From NCBI GenBank assembly GCA_958295495.1, contig OY282352.1, positions 3,474,548 through 3,538,547 of the forward strand: a stretch of DNA of 64,000 nucleotides. The letters are read 5' to 3'. Shown here piece by piece: positions 1-9,090 of this stretch (positions are counted from its first letter, which is position 1; each line of letters begins with the position of its first letter). The DNA is from an uncultured Latescibacterota bacterium (GTDB lineage Bacteria; Latescibacterota; UBA2968; UBA8231). A program made the translations under genes and the position numbers. The notes under the pieces were generated by a model that worked only from the letters and a program-made list of their open reading frames with translations, had not been told where the DNA came from and did no database searches.

Positions 1-2
1 CA

Positions 3-344
3 GTCGCCCGCAGCACCAACCCCGACCGCGCCGCCTTCGACCAGCACCGCCAGCGCATCAACGAGCTCATCAGCGACATCAAGCGCATCGTGGCCGAGGA
101 AATTATCGCCGCGGGCATCCGCTTCCCGGTCGGCGGCCTCGAACGCGGCCTCCTCGACTTCCCCACCACCTACCAAGGCCGCTGGGTGCTATTGTGCTGG
201 CAGCGCGGCGAACCCCAAGTCGCCTATTGGCACGAGCTGGACGCCGGGTACGCGGGCCGCCAAGAGATCGCAGCCGAGCACATCATTGCCATGGGCAAGG
301 AAGACGATCCAGCCGAGGTTGATGACTCGGCCCTCGACTTCTGA
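3..344 (+). CDS. DUF2203 family protein (5' partial)
   Basis: The reading frame is open from the window edge, so the N-terminus is missing; 113 residues are visible. The C-terminal half carries the pattern I associate with DUF2203: a GIRFP strand, a DFP element, the GRWVLLCWQRGEP core, then YWHELDAGYAGRQ. An acidic tail (EDDPAEVDDSALDF) closes it. The family is small, soluble and of unknown function. It lies 148 bases upstream of smc on the same strand, so the two could be cotranscribed, but nothing ties their functions together. Family assignment is from remembered motifs only. Confidence 0.75.
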   Translation, partial: VARSTNPDRAAFDQHRQRINELISDIKRIVAEEIIAAGIRFPVGGLERGLLDFPTTYQGRWVLLCWQRGEPQVAYWHELDAGYAGRQEIAAEHIIAMGKEDDPAEVDDSALDF

Positions 345-492
345 AGCGGCAAGTGCCTTGACAGTGCTTCTCGTTTTTGAGTACTTAAAGAATGGCCTTT
401 CCCAGGCCGTTGCCCGCTCCCCCAGCAGTGCCCGTCTCTCACCCTCTCCCCCAGCGGAGCGCCCCTCCCCAGCGCCCGGCAGGAGCTAGACC

Positions 493-3400
493 GTGCGCCT
501 CAATCAACTCGAAATTTTCGGTTTTAAGTCCTTTGCCCAAAAGATCGTCATTCCCTTCGAGCCGGGCATTACGGCCATCGTCGGCCCCAACGGCTGCGGC
601 AAGTCCAACGTGGTGGAGGCCATCCGCTGGGTCTTGGGCGAACAACGCGCTGGCTCCTTCCGCAGCTACCGCATGGAGGACGTGATATTCGCCGGCACCC
701 GCCAGCGCAAGGCCCTCGGGATGGCCGAAGTCGCACTGGCGATTGAAAACCGCGAAAATGTGCTGCCCATCGAATTCGACGAAGTCGTGCTGACCCGGCG
801 TCTCTTCCGCTCCGGCGAAAGCGATTATCTCCTCAACAAGATCCCCTGCCGCCTCTTGGACATTACCAACCTGCTCATGGACACCGGCCTCGGCCAAGGT
901 GCCTATGCAGTGATGGAGCAGGGCATGGTCGATGAAATCATCAGCGATAAGACCGAGAACCGCCGCCGCATCCTCGAAGAGGCCGCCGGCATCACCAAGT
1001 ACAAAGTGAATCGTCGCTCCACGAAAAACCGCCTAGAGGCCGCCCAAGCCGATCTACAGAGGATTGAGGACATCATCGCCGAGGTCAAACGCCAAGTTGA
1101 CAGCCTCGGCCGCCAAGTTGGCCGGGCGCGCCGCTACCGCGAACTCAAAGGGGAACTGGACCAGCTCGACGTGCGCTTGGGGCGCCAGCGCTTCTTCGCC
1201 CTCAGTGCCCAAATCTCCCCGCTGCAAGGCGAATTCGCCGCACTCAGCAAGGCGACCGAAGAAGGCTATACTCGCTTCACCAGCCGCGAGGCCGAGCTCG
1301 AAAAGGCGCGCCTCGCCCTGACCGAGGCCGAGAAGGCCATGCAGGAAGCGGGCCTCGAACTCAATCGCCGCATTGAGGCCATCCACGAGCGAGAACAGCG
1401 CCTCGTGGCCGTGCGCGAGCGGCGCGAGGCGGCCGAACAAATCTGCGAACGCACGGCCCGCGAGCGCGCCGATTACAGCAGCCAGCGCCAATCCGTTCAG
1501 CAGCAGCGCCGCGACAACGCCACGCACCTCGACCAAGCGCGCACGGCCTTTATGCACATAGAGCGGGAATTGCAGGCTCATAAGCAGCGCGCCGCTCAGG
1601 CCGAAGAAGAATATGCCAGCTACCGAGCCGAGCTAGACCAACGCCAGCGCGGGCGCATGGAGCACCTGCGCCAAGGAGGCGAAATAAGCCGGGCGCTCGA
1701 GCGCCAACAGGCCGAGCGCGACGCCCTTGACGAACGCGCGGTTGCCATGCGCGGCGAAGAGACCACCACCGCGGCCGAGCGCGACCAAGCCCTGCAAGCG
1801 GCCGCAGCCACCGAAGCCGCCCGCGCGGAAACTCGGCAGCAGCTAGCCGCCTGCCAACAACAGCACGCCGCAGCCCGCACAGCCCGCGACCAAACCGAGC
1901 AGGCCCTCCGCGACCTCGGCGAACAACGCGATGCAGCCCGGCGCCTCGCCGAGGCCAATCAAGCGCGGCTCCAAGTCCTCGAAAAAGTCCGCGCCGGCTA
2001 CCAAGGCTATCAGAGCGGGGTCCGCACCTTGATGCTCGAATCGCCCCACGCCGCCCTCTTCCGCGGCGTACTCGGCGACCTAGTCGAAGTCGAAGCAGAA
2101 CGCGCCCGCGCGGTCGAGGTCGCCCTCGGCGAGTCGCTCCAAGCATTGATCGCCCACTCGGATAGCGGCCTGCTCAAAGGCATTGCCCATCTCCGGGCGC
2201 GGTCCGGGCGCGTCGGCATTCTCTCGCTAGAGGCACCCCCTCGCACCCTCGGCCCGACCTTGACCCCAGCACCCATGCCCGGGCTACGCGGCCCGCTACT
2301 GGATTACGTGCGGGCCGAAGCCTCCATCGCCCCCCTGATCGCCGGCCTCTTGCACAACACCTTTCTGGTTGACGACCTACAAACCGCGTTGGCCCTGACG
2401 CGCCGCTACCCGAGCGCCTACGTGCGCTGTGTCACGCCCAACGGCGACGCCATTGATCTGTTTGGCCTCGCATCGGGCGGTCAGAGCCAAGCCGAGGACT
2501 CAGGCGTCCTCAGCCGCGGGCGGGAAATCCGCACTCTGCGCTCGCTCGTCGCCCACCAAAACGCTCGCTACGCAGCCTTGGTCCCCCGACTCGACGCACT
2601 CGCAGAGCAACTCGGCGCGCTCACTCAACGCCTAGAAAACTTAGCTATCGAGAACGAAACTTGGCGCGCCAAAGAGCGCGAGCAGGTCCATCAGCACCAG
2701 CGCGCCCGCACTGATGCCGAGCGGCTCGCCGCGCGCCTAAAGCAACTCCACGGCGAAAGCACCCGCTTGGCCAAGCGACGCCAAGCCCTCGACCAAAGCA
2801 TCGCCGAACAAGCCGAGCACCTGCGCCACAACGAGGCCGCAAGCACTCGCCTCAGCGAGGAAAGCAGCGCCTTGGAAGAGGATCTCAAACAGAGCGAAAC
2901 CCGCCGGCGCGAGCGGCGCGAAGCACTGGGCGCGCTACAGGTGGAACACGCCCGCACCGCCGAAATGGTCCAAGGGCTAGAACGAGACGCCAGCCGCCTA
3001 AAAAACATCGACGCCAACCTGCACAATAACATTGAGCGCCTAGTGGCTGAAGGAGCCGAGGCCGAGCGCCAACAGGCTGAGTGCAGTGCGCGCAGCACCG
3101 CCTTGGCAGACGAGCTCAAGGGGCTACACCAAGGCCGCGAGATCTTGGTCACAGAGCAAGATCAGCGCCGTCAGCACTGGGCCGCAGCCAATACCCAAAA
3201 CCGCGAGTTGCAGGAAAACATTAGCCACTTGCAGCGGCAACTCAACGACCAGCGCGAGCGCCGCACGAACCTCGAAGTGCGCATCTCCGAGTTGAAGCTC
3301 CAGACCCAGCACATTCGCGAACGTTTGCAGGAGGAGTATCACTGCGATGTCGCGGCCATGGGGGCCCTCGACGAAGCCATCGACGAGGAGACCACTCAAC

Positions 3401-4056
3401 AGCGGATCGACCAACTGCGGCAGTCCCTACACCGCTTGGGCTCGGTACACCTAGGCGTATTGGAAGAACACCAAGAACAAAAGGAGCGCTACGACTTTCT
3501 CCGCCAACAGCGCGACGATCTAGTGATCGCCGCCGAGGACCTGAAGAAGACCCTCGGCCTGATTGACCGGACGGCGCGGCGGATGTTCCTCAAGTCTTTC
3601 GAGCAGATCCGCGAGAAGTTCAAAGGGACCTTTGTCGGCTTCTTCCCCGGAGGAGAAGCCGACCTCCGCCTCGAAGAAAACATCGACGCCCTGGAAGCCC
3701 ACATCGACATCATCGCCCGCCCCCGCGGCAAGCGCCTGCAAAACATTGCCCTGCTGTCGGGCGGCGAGCGGGCACTGACGGCCATTGCGCTGCTCTTTGC
3801 CATCTACCAAGTCAAGCCCAGCCCGTTCTGCATCCTCGACGAGGTCGATGCCCCGCTCGACGACGCCAACATCAACCGCTTCGTGCGCGTACTCAAGGAA
3901 TTTGCCAGAGAGACGCAATTCGTCGTTGTGACGCACAACAAGATCACCATGGCCGCGGCCGATGCTCTGCACGGCGTCACCATGCCCGAGGAAGGGGTTT
4001 CTCAGCTCGTTTCGGTGCGGGTTGAGGGCGAGGAATTGGAAGTCGCGGCTGGCTAG
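493..4056 (+). CDS. smc: Chromosome segregation protein SMC
   Basis: Full-length 1187-residue SMC ATPase, which forms a ring-shaped dimer that organises and segregates the chromosome. The N-terminal head has Walker [10 protein letters not shown] near residue 32. Two long Gln/Glu/Arg/Ala-rich coiled coils follow, separated by a hinge at roughly residues 505-670 ([12 protein letters not shown] through the GLASGGQSQ region). The C-terminal head has the ABC signature [16 protein letters not shown], Walker [17 protein letters not shown] and a VTHNK H-loop. The length is normal for bacterial SMC. The start is GTG, chosen because it begins the conserved [15 protein letters not shown] strand. The partners scpA and scpB are not in the window. 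The several large ORFs antisense to it are compositional shadows. Confidence 0.97.
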   Translation: MRLNQLEIFGFKSFAQKIVIPFEPGITAIVGPNGCGKSNVVEAIRWVLGEQRAGSFRSYRMEDVIFAGTRQRKALGMAEVALAIENRENVLPIEFDEVVLTRRLFRSGESDYLLNKIPCRLLDITNLLMDTGLGQGAYAVMEQGMVDEIISDKTENRRRILEEAAGITKYKVNRRSTKNRLEAAQADLQRIEDIIAEVKRQVDSLGRQVGRARRYRELKGELDQLDVRLGRQRFFALSAQISPLQGEFAALSKATEEGYTRFTSREAELEKARLALTEAEKAMQEAGLELNRRIEAIHEREQRLVAVRERREAAEQICERTARERADYSSQRQSVQQQRRDNATHLDQARTAFMHIERELQAHKQRAAQAEEEYASYRAELDQRQRGRMEHLRQGGEISRALERQQAERDALDERAVAMRGEETTTAAERDQALQAAAATEAARAETRQQLAACQQQHAAARTARDQTEQALRDLGEQRDAARRLAEANQARLQVLEKVRAGYQGYQSGVRTLMLESPHAALFRGVLGDLVEVEAERARAVEVALGESLQALIAHSDSGLLKGIAHLRARSGRVGILSLEAPPRTLGPTLTPAPMPGLRGPLLDYVRAEASIAPLIAGLLHNTFLVDDLQTALALTRRYPSAYVRCVTPNGDAIDLFGLASGGQSQAEDSGVLSRGREIRTLRSLVAHQNARYAALVPRLDALAEQLGALTQRLENLAIENETWRAKEREQVHQHQRARTDAERLAARLKQLHGESTRLAKRRQALDQSIAEQAEHLRHNEAASTRLSEESSALEEDLKQSETRRRERREALGALQVEHARTAEMVQGLERDASRLKNIDANLHNNIERLVAEGAEAERQQAECSARSTALADELKGLHQGREILVTEQDQRRQHWAAANTQNRELQENISHLQRQLNDQRERRTNLEVRISELKLQTQHIRERLQEEYHCDVAAMGALDEAIDEETTQQRIDQLRQSLHRLGSVHLGVLEEHQEQKERYDFLRQQRDDLVIAAEDLKKTLGLIDRTARRMFLKSFEQIREKFKGTFVGFFPGGEADLRLEENIDALEAHIDIIARPRGKRLQNIALLSGGERALTAIALLFAIYQVKPSPFCILDEVDAPLDDANINRFVRVLKEFARETQFVVVTHNKITMAAADALHGVTMPEEGVSQLVSVRVEGEELEVAAG

Positions 4057-4236
4057 ATCAATCCCGCCAGAGCGACTCGTCGAGCGCGTAGGGATTTTCG
4101 GCGATCAATAAGCGCACTCCGACCCGTCATAGAGATATTCGGTATTGATTGATGTAATAGGGACCTACCGCGCCCGGTGGGGCAAGGCGCAGTGTGTGCG
4201 CGTCTAAGAGGGCTGCTAGCAGGTCAAAGGTCATTT
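4057..4236. other. Intergenic spacer with possible decayed reading frame
   Basis: This is the gap between smc and rmlC, which converge. On the minus strand just after rmlC a frame begins MTFDLLAALLDAHTLRL and runs for about 35 codons. It meets a TGA, then continues in the same frame as a sensible-looking GVRLLIAENPYALDESLW stretch before the next stop. This could be the remnant of a small gene or chance coding of a GC-rich spacer. No terminator hairpin with a T-run was seen. Confidence 0.3.
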
Positions 4237-4779
4237 TTAGTTGGGTAGGCCCTCGGCGGGAATGTCGCGCAGTCGCGGGTTATTTTGGTCTCGCGGCGAG
4301 AGAATCGGCCCCCCCTCAATGCCCCAGCCCAACCCCGCATCGGGATCGTCCCAAGCCACGCCAAACTCATCTGTGCCGTCGTAGTAGGCATTGACCAAGT
4401 AGAAAAGCATCGCGTCAGTGACTGCGTAAAAGCCATGCGCTACCCCCGCCGGAATAAAGACGCCTCGCAATACCTCTTGATCTAATTCGATGACCTGCCC
4501 CTGCCCGCGAGTCGGCGAACTGCGGCGCAGATCGAGCAGCCCGACGCGCAAGGTGCCCATGCCGCAGTGCCAGTAGTCAACTTGGTGGTGGTGATAGTGC
4601 AAGCCGCGCAGCACCCCTTGCTGCGACTCCGAGCGGCTCCACTGCAAGGCGTCCCAGCGGCACTGGGGAAACCACTCCTTGCGATAGACCTCGGTAAAGC
4701 GGCCCCGCTCGTCGCCGTGCGACTGTAGCTCGGCGATATAGACGCCTTCAATGGCCGCAGAGGGGCGAACTTGGGCCAT
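4237..4779 (-). CDS. rfbC: dTDP-4-dehydrorhamnose 3,5-epimerase family protein (RmlC-like)
   Basis: A 180-residue cupin-fold epimerase. RmlC converts dTDP-4-keto-6-deoxyglucose to dTDP-4-keto-rhamnose for surface polysaccharide synthesis. Visible family motifs are DERGRFTEVYRKEW near the N-terminus, SQQGVLRGLHYHHH (with the catalytic His of the RGLH motif), IPAGVAHGFYAV, and WDDPDAGLGW near the C-terminus. An HHH run follows the catalytic His where many RmlC proteins have a Gln. A 4,6-dehydratase gene that could make its substrate lies at 24.9-25.9 kb, but the rest of the rml set is absent. It starts 1 base after the SEC-C gene ends, so the two are probably cotranscribed. A related sugar 3,5-epimerase or isomerase activity is possible. 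Confidence 0.85.
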   Translation of the reverse strand: MAQVRPSAAIEGVYIAELQSHGDERGRFTEVYRKEWFPQCRWDALQWSRSESQQGVLRGLHYHHHQVDYWHCGMGTLRVGLLDLRRSSPTRGQGQVIELDQEVLRGVFIPAGVAHGFYAVTDAMLFYLVNAYYDGTDEFGVAWDDPDAGLGWGIEGGPILSPRDQNNPRLRDIPAEGLPN

Positions 4780-4780
4780 C

Positions 4781-5371
4781 TCAAGCCACCTTGCCGCAGC
4801 ATTTTTTGAACTTCTTGCCGCTGCCGCAGGGGCACGGGTCGTTGCGTCCGACCTTGGGGGCTGCGCGGCGGAAGGTCTCTACCTTGCCGGGCAAGAGCCG
4901 ACCGCCCTCTAGCACGGCGGCCGGTTTTTCGCCTTCTAGCGCCGGCCGTGGCGTCTGCAACCACTCCTCGTGCAATTCCCTCAGGGCCTCGCTCATCTCC
5001 GCTTCACCCAGCTCGCCCTCAAACCCGCGCTCGCGGCAATAGGCACTAAAATCGGCCAGCAACGCGCCCTGCGGCGAGCGCAACATTTCCTCGACCTGCT
5101 GCACGTCAACCCCGGGCGGCAGAGCCTGCTGGAGTTGGGCCAAATCCAGCTCCTCCACAGCGGCGGGAGCAGGTGCCACCACACCGGCGATTTCGGCCAG
5201 TACTTGGCCCATTTCGCTGCGATCGGCCTCAGCCGCGGCCGGCAGCACTTGATCGACGATCCAATCGACTTCTTCGCCGTCTGCCAACAACTCGACTATT
5301 TCTTCAGCCGAGAATTTTTCTGCCCCTTTGGCTTGGCACAATGACTCCAAGCGCGTGACCAACTCTTGCAC
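4781..5371 (-). CDS. SEC-C metal-binding motif protein
   Basis: A 196-residue soluble acidic protein whose C-terminus is a textbook SEC-C zinc-binding motif, [19 protein letters not shown]. The same motif sits at the end of SecA and of many unrelated bacterial proteins. The preceding 170 residues are helical, Glu/Ala-rich and unlike any domain I recognise, with two loosely similar blocks ([31 protein letters not shown]). There is no signal peptide. It is the first gene of a probable two-gene unit with the RmlC-like gene and is divergent from the sigma-factor gene. The function is unknown; a zinc-dependent binding role is the most that can be inferred. Confidence 0.8.
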   Translation of the reverse strand: MQELVTRLESLCQAKGAEKFSAEEIVELLADGEEVDWIVDQVLPAAAEADRSEMGQVLAEIAGVVAPAPAAVEELDLAQLQQALPPGVDVQQVEEMLRSPQGALLADFSAYCRERGFEGELGEAEMSEALRELHEEWLQTPRPALEGEKPAAVLEGGRLLPGKVETFRRAAPKVGRNDPCPCGSGKKFKKCCGKVA

Positions 5372-5462
5372 GAGCGCACTCCATTTTCGTTTAGAAACTA
5401 CGCGAATTTACCGGTGCGAAATCTACCGCTTGCCCCTGTACCTGTCAAAAGATGCGCCTCAA

Positions 5463-5484
5463 AAATCTGAGGATCCTCAGATTT
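5463..5484. promoter_or_regulatory. 22-bp perfect palindrome, candidate activator binding site
   Basis: The half-site AAATCTGAGGA is followed immediately by its exact reverse complement, with its centre at 5473/5474. It lies in the divergent region between the SEC-C gene and the sigma-factor gene, about 117 bases upstream of the start point predicted from the sigma-54 promoter at 5565-5580. Enhancer sites for sigma-54 activators usually lie 80-150 bases upstream, so this is a natural candidate. No T-run follows it, which argues against a terminator. Confidence 0.6.
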
Positions 5485-5564
5485 CTGAGTGGTCCATTCG
5501 GCTTTTTATTGCCAAAAACCCCTAAAAACGGCGATAAGAGCCACATTTTTACCTTAGTGAGGAA

Positions 5565-5580
5565 TGGCACGATTATTGCT
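5565..5580 (+). promoter_or_regulatory. Sigma-54 (RpoN) promoter
   Basis: The sequence TGGCACG-N4-TTGCT matches the sigma-54 consensus at every conserved position. GG is at 5566-5567 and GC at 5578-5579, with the required 10 bases between them. Transcription would begin near 5591, about 70 bases before the sigma-factor start codon. The perfect palindrome at 5463-5484 supplies a plausible enhancer. Confidence 0.75.
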
Positions 5581-5660
5581 ATACATCGCGGAAATAATCG
5601 CTTGAGTTGCGTCGCCTTGCCCTCCGCAAGCGGCGCACTGTATCAGAAAGGATCGCAACC

Positions 5661-6269
5661 ATGGAAGCGATGAATGCACTCACGGATAGAGAAATTTTGC
5701 TGCGGGCCGCCGAAGACCAAGGACACCTCGGCGTACTAGTCAAACGCTACCGCACCCCACTATACAACTTCGTCTATCGCTTTGTCGGCGATCGAGAAAT
5801 GGCCGAGGACATCGTGCAAGAGACGTTTCTCCGCTGCTTGCGCCACAGCCACCAGTATCCGGCCATCGAACAAGTTTCCACTTGGCTCTACACCATTGCC
5901 GGCAACTTGGCCAAAACCGAGTTGCGCCGCCGCAAGCGCTGGCAATGGATCCCGATCAGCCCCAGCGACGACGAACAGCCCGCCGCCTTTTACGAACCCA
6001 TGGCCAAAGACCCACTCCCCGGCGAACAGGCCGACGGCAACCGCGTCAAGTCCCTCGTCGTCGATGCCATCGAAGACCTGCCCTCAGAATTTCGCGCCGC
6101 CGTGCTCCTCCGCGATTTGAAAGGACTCTCGTACGAGGAAATCGCCAAGATCATCAACTGCCCCGTAGGCACGGTCAAGTCGCGCGTCAACCGGGGCCGC
6201 CTGCGGCTGCAAAAGACCTTGCGCGGGCTAGCTGAAGAAGTGATTGGGCCGCTCGCCGCGCCGGCCTGA
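5661..6269 (+). CDS. ECF (sigma-70 family) RNA polymerase sigma factor
   Basis: A 202-residue two-domain alternative sigma factor. Region 2 (about residues 25-95) includes VGDREMAEDIVQETFLRC and the -10 recognition stretch STWLYTIAGNLAKTELRR. Region 4 (about residues 140-190) is LPSEFRAAVLLRDLKGLSYEEIAKI followed by the helix-turn-helix CPVGTVKSRVNRGR. The start was chosen at the ATG preceded by AGAAAGGA with 8-base spacing; the frame stays open 18 codons further up but with no ribosome site. No anti-sigma gene follows. Control appears to be transcriptional, through the sigma-54 promoter about 80 bases upstream, giving a sigma-54 to ECF cascade (inference). The regulon is unknown. Confidence 0.93.
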   Translation: MEAMNALTDREILLRAAEDQGHLGVLVKRYRTPLYNFVYRFVGDREMAEDIVQETFLRCLRHSHQYPAIEQVSTWLYTIAGNLAKTELRRRKRWQWIPISPSDDEQPAAFYEPMAKDPLPGEQADGNRVKSLVVDAIEDLPSEFRAAVLLRDLKGLSYEEIAKIINCPVGTVKSRVNRGRLRLQKTLRGLAEEVIGPLAAPA

Positions 6270-6357
6270 CCCCTTTGTCGGCGGACCGCAGCGACGTTTT
6301 CATTGCCCAGCGGCTTGCTCCTAATTATTTTCGCTCACCTTCCATTAGGAGCACTCC

Positions 6358-7413
6358 ATGACCATTGATGCCCAACGCCTCTACGGCTTTGTCGAACAAC
6401 TAATTGCCGCGCACGCGCCCTCGGGCGCAGAATCCGCTATGGACGCCCTCGTCACTGAACTCGCCGCCCCCATCGGCGACGCCGTCTGGCAGGACGCAGC
6501 CGACAACATCATCATCCACATCAAGGGCCAGAGCCACGATCAGCCCGTAGCAGCCCTCGCCCACAAGGACGAGATCGCCCTCATCGTCAAGCGCATTGAA
6601 TCCGACGGCAAAATCAGGGTGCAGCCCTTGGGCGGTTTGCACCCTTGGGCACTAGGGGAAAGCCCGGTAGAGATCATGGCGCGGGACCGCCTCTGCCCGG
6701 GTGTACTCTCCATCGGCGCCAAGCACGTCTCCACAGAGAGCCCGGCGGGACGGCTCAAAGACGACCAACCCCTCAAGTGGGAACAGATGTGGATTGAAAC
6801 GAGGCTCGCGGCCGAGGAGCTGGCCCAGCGCGGGATCCGCGCCGGCACGCGCGTCGTCATTGCCGGCAAACACAAAACGCTCTGGCGTCTAGGCGATTGC
6901 GTCTGCGGCTACAACCTCGATTGCCGCGCCGGCTTGGCGGCCATGCTCGAAGTAGGCCTGCACTTGCGGGAAAACCGGCCGGCCCAAGACGTATATCTCG
7001 TGGCCAGCTCCAGCGAGGAAATCGGCGGGCACGGCGCGATCTACGCGCTCGGGCGGCTGCCGGTTGACGCGGCCGTTGCCGTTGACATCGCGCCCGCGGC
7101 CGGCGAATACGGCACGGTCAACAGCGGCGACCCCATCATCGGCGTCCGCGACAGTCGCGGCCTGTACGACGCGCGCATCATCGACCGCTTTGGCTCCCTA
7201 GCCACCGCCTGCGGGTTCGGCATCCAAACGACCGTCCTCACTTCGTACTCCAGCGACTCGTCGATTGCCAAAACGTCCGGCGCCATTGCGCGTGCCGCGT
7301 TGATTGGCTATCCGGGCGACAACACGCACGGGTACGAAATCTGCGCGTGGGACGGCATCGTCAACACGGCGCGGTTGCTTTTGGCTTATCTGGAAAATCC
7401 AGCGGTGGGCTAA
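6358..7413 (+). CDS. M42 family metallo-aminopeptidase
   Basis: A 351-residue cytosolic dinuclear metal peptidase of the FrvX/YsdC/TET type, which trims N-terminal residues from peptides and usually forms dodecamers. Metal and catalytic residues fit the family in order: His in ALAHKDEIA (about 66), Asp in LDCRAGLAA (about 189), the Glu pair in SSSEEIGGHGA, Asp in AVDIAPAAGEY, and a C-terminal His in GDNTHGYEI. The usual DDR bridging motif reads DCR, keeping the first Asp. The start has a strong ribosome site, TTAGGAG, 6 bases upstream. Its 3' end overlaps the convergent polyprenyl synthase gene by 4 bases. It could instead be an endoglucanase-annotated M42 relative; the enzyme class is firm, the substrate is not. 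Confidence 0.9.
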   Translation: MTIDAQRLYGFVEQLIAAHAPSGAESAMDALVTELAAPIGDAVWQDAADNIIIHIKGQSHDQPVAALAHKDEIALIVKRIESDGKIRVQPLGGLHPWALGESPVEIMARDRLCPGVLSIGAKHVSTESPAGRLKDDQPLKWEQMWIETRLAAEELAQRGIRAGTRVVIAGKHKTLWRLGDCVCGYNLDCRAGLAAMLEVGLHLRENRPAQDVYLVASSSEEIGGHGAIYALGRLPVDAAVAVDIAPAAGEYGTVNSGDPIIGVRDSRGLYDARIIDRFGSLATACGFGIQTTVLTSYSSDSSIAKTSGAIARAALIGYPGDNTHGYEICAWDGIVNTARLLLAYLENPAVG

Positions 7414-8462
7414 AAGGCGCGCCGGACCAGAAAGTCCAGCATTTCTCCCAGCATATCGCGAGTGGAGTTGGCCGGAAGCTGCTCTAGATACGCCAAGCTC
7501 TCTGCGACCTTCTGATGGCACACGCCCTCGACGTAGCGGTCGCACTCGTAGTGCTCAACCAAGGCGATGACCCGCTCGATCTCGGCGGCCGTGTTGCGAT
7601 GCCGCTCTTGGTGCAAAATCGCCAGCACTTCCTCGCGCTCCGCCGCCGTACATTTGCCCAGTAGGTCGATGATAATCAAAGTCCGCTTCCCTTCCGCAAT
7701 ATCCCCACCCCGCTCCTTGCCGTAGGCCCCGGAAATAACCCCAGGCGCAGAGCCGGCGTCTTGTTGGGAAGAGCTCAAGTTCAGCAGGTCGTCGCGGAGC
7801 TGGAACGCAATGGCCATGGACTCGCCGAAGTCGCCGATACAGGTGCGCAACTCCATCTTGGCACCCGCGATAATCGCCCCAGCCGTACACGGTCCCCGGC
7901 CCGTGTACCACCCGGTCTTTTTGCGCAACATGGTCATAAACTCGTCCTCGCTGGGAATATAGCGCTGGCGAATCCAGCCCACGTCGTATGCCTGTCCCTC
8001 AAACGTCTCGCACGAGCCGCGGATCATCTCGTCCATCAAATCGAGCGCGACGTCCGCCCCCAACACCTCGCGGTTCGCGCTGAGGATCTCAAAGACCTTG
8101 GCGTACAGGGCATCGCCGATGTTGATGCTCAACGGGATCCCGTGCAGCTTGTGCAAACAGGGCTTGCCGCGCCGCATCTCCGAATCGTCTTCAATATCGT
8201 CGTGGACCACGGCAAACGACTGGAACATCTCAAAGGCCACCGCAGTCCGCATGGCTTTCTTCACATCGCCGCCGCAGGCTTGGCAAGCCAAGAGCACTAG
8301 CACCGGGCGGAATCGCTTGCCGCCGCGCTCCGGGTAGTCGCACATTAGCCGATATAGAAACTCCTCGGGTTCGCGCACCTCGAGGAACGAGAACATCTCC
8401 TCTTCTAGGGCTGGAATGTAGCGGTGCAAAAACTGGCGCAATCCTCGGGGGACCGCAGACAT
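7410..8462 (-). CDS. Polyprenyl diphosphate synthase (trans-isoprenyl)
   Basis: A 350-residue all-helical prenyl elongase that condenses isopentenyl diphosphate onto allylic diphosphates for quinone side chains or lipid carriers. The first Asp-rich motif is VHDDIEDDSEMRRGKP near residue 95. The second reads AFQLRDDLLNL, with Asn in place of the final Asp, a variant I recall from some environmental homologues. GGKRFRP, which binds the homoallylic substrate, lies near residue 50, and GGDIAEGKRTL follows the second motif. The start is the ATG with GAAAGG about 7 bases upstream; the frame is open 26 codons further up. It sits directly downstream of the SIS and transaldolase genes on the same strand. 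Chain length cannot be deduced. Confidence 0.93.
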   Translation of the reverse strand: MSAVPRGLRQFLHRYIPALEEEMFSFLEVREPEEFLYRLMCDYPERGGKRFRPVLVLLACQACGGDVKKAMRTAVAFEMFQSFAVVHDDIEDDSEMRRGKPCLHKLHGIPLSINIGDALYAKVFEILSANREVLGADVALDLMDEMIRGSCETFEGQAYDVGWIRQRYIPSEDEFMTMLRKKTGWYTGRGPCTAGAIIAGAKMELRTCIGDFGESMAIAFQLRDDLLNLSSSQQDAGSAPGVISGAYGKERGGDIAEGKRTLIIIDLLGKCTAAEREEVLAILHQERHRNTAAEIERVIALVEHYECDRYVEGVCHQKVAESLAYLEQLPANSTRDMLGEMLDFLVRRAF

Positions 8463-8496
8463 GTTCAACCTTTCGTTGTAAATGGCGCGACCGCAT

Positions 8497-9081
8497 CTAC
8501 CATTTGGTGCGCTCCACTTGTACCTCGGGATGCGAGACAATTAAGTGCCAGATAACGGCTTGGAAGGATTCCGTCAGCGGCGTGACCGCGTCCGGGGCGA
8601 CCGTCGGCACAACCGCACAGGCATCGGCGACTTGGGCTGTAAAGCCGCCATCCCGCCCCACGATGCCGCAGATTTTGGCTCCGATCTCTTTGGCGTACTC
8701 CAGGGCTGCAACCAAGTTGACGCTTGTATTCAGCGGGCGATTGCCCCCGCCGACGGACAAGATCAAGATCAAATCCTTTTCGTTTAAGCGGCTACCCTTC
8801 AGCCAGTTGGCAAAGGCCGTATCCCAGCCCTCGTCGTTGATGCGCGCCGTCAGCTCCGAGACGTTGTCGGTAGGTGCGTAGGACTCAATACCCGCGATTT
8901 TGCGAAAGTCGTTGACCGCGTGGCTCGCATTGGCCGCGCTGCCCCCCACGCCGAGGATAAAGAGCCGCCCCCCGCGCTCGCGGGTCTCGACGAAGAGCCG
9001 CACCATCGCTTCGATCGCATTGCGATCTAGCTGCTCAATGACCTGAGCCGCTGCCGCTAAGTACTGTTGGGTGTAACTCAT
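8497..9081 (-). CDS. SIS domain sugar-phosphate isomerase (GmhA-like)
   Basis: A 194-residue single SIS-domain protein. The phosphosugar-binding loop reads LGVGGSAANASHAVNDF near residue 45, and a second Ser/Gly-rich site reads LILSVGGGNRP near residue 110. A C-terminal ESFQAVIWHLIVSHPE element resembles the catalytic-His helix of D-sedoheptulose-7-phosphate isomerase. The usual TS of SIS loops is VGGG here, so the exact substrate is uncertain. It is 9 bases downstream of the transaldolase gene, and transaldolase makes or uses sedoheptulose-7-phosphate and fructose-6-phosphate, so a joint role in heptose or pentose-phosphate supply is reasonable. A hexulose-phosphate isomerase is the alternative. 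Confidence 0.82.
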   Translation of the reverse strand: MSYTQQYLAAAAQVIEQLDRNAIEAMVRLFVETRERGGRLFILGVGGSAANASHAVNDFRKIAGIESYAPTDNVSELTARINDEGWDTAFANWLKGSRLNEKDLILILSVGGGNRPLNTSVNLVAALEYAKEIGAKICGIVGRDGGFTAQVADACAVVPTVAPDAVTPLTESFQAVIWHLIVSHPEVQVERTKW

Positions 9082-9090
9082 CCGCCGCGC

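Noticed and set aside
439..3972. Large antisense ORFs within smc (for example 1054-1581 and 1550-2146 on the minus strand)
   Set aside because: They mirror the GC-rich coiled-coil codons, have no ribosome sites and give low-complexity Arg/Gly/Ala proteins.
7410..8462. Second Asp-rich motif of the prenyl synthase with Asn (DDLLN) as a sign of inactivity
   Set aside because: The substitution is, as far as I recall, common in environmental homologues and all other motifs are intact, so it is mentioned only in the gene entry.
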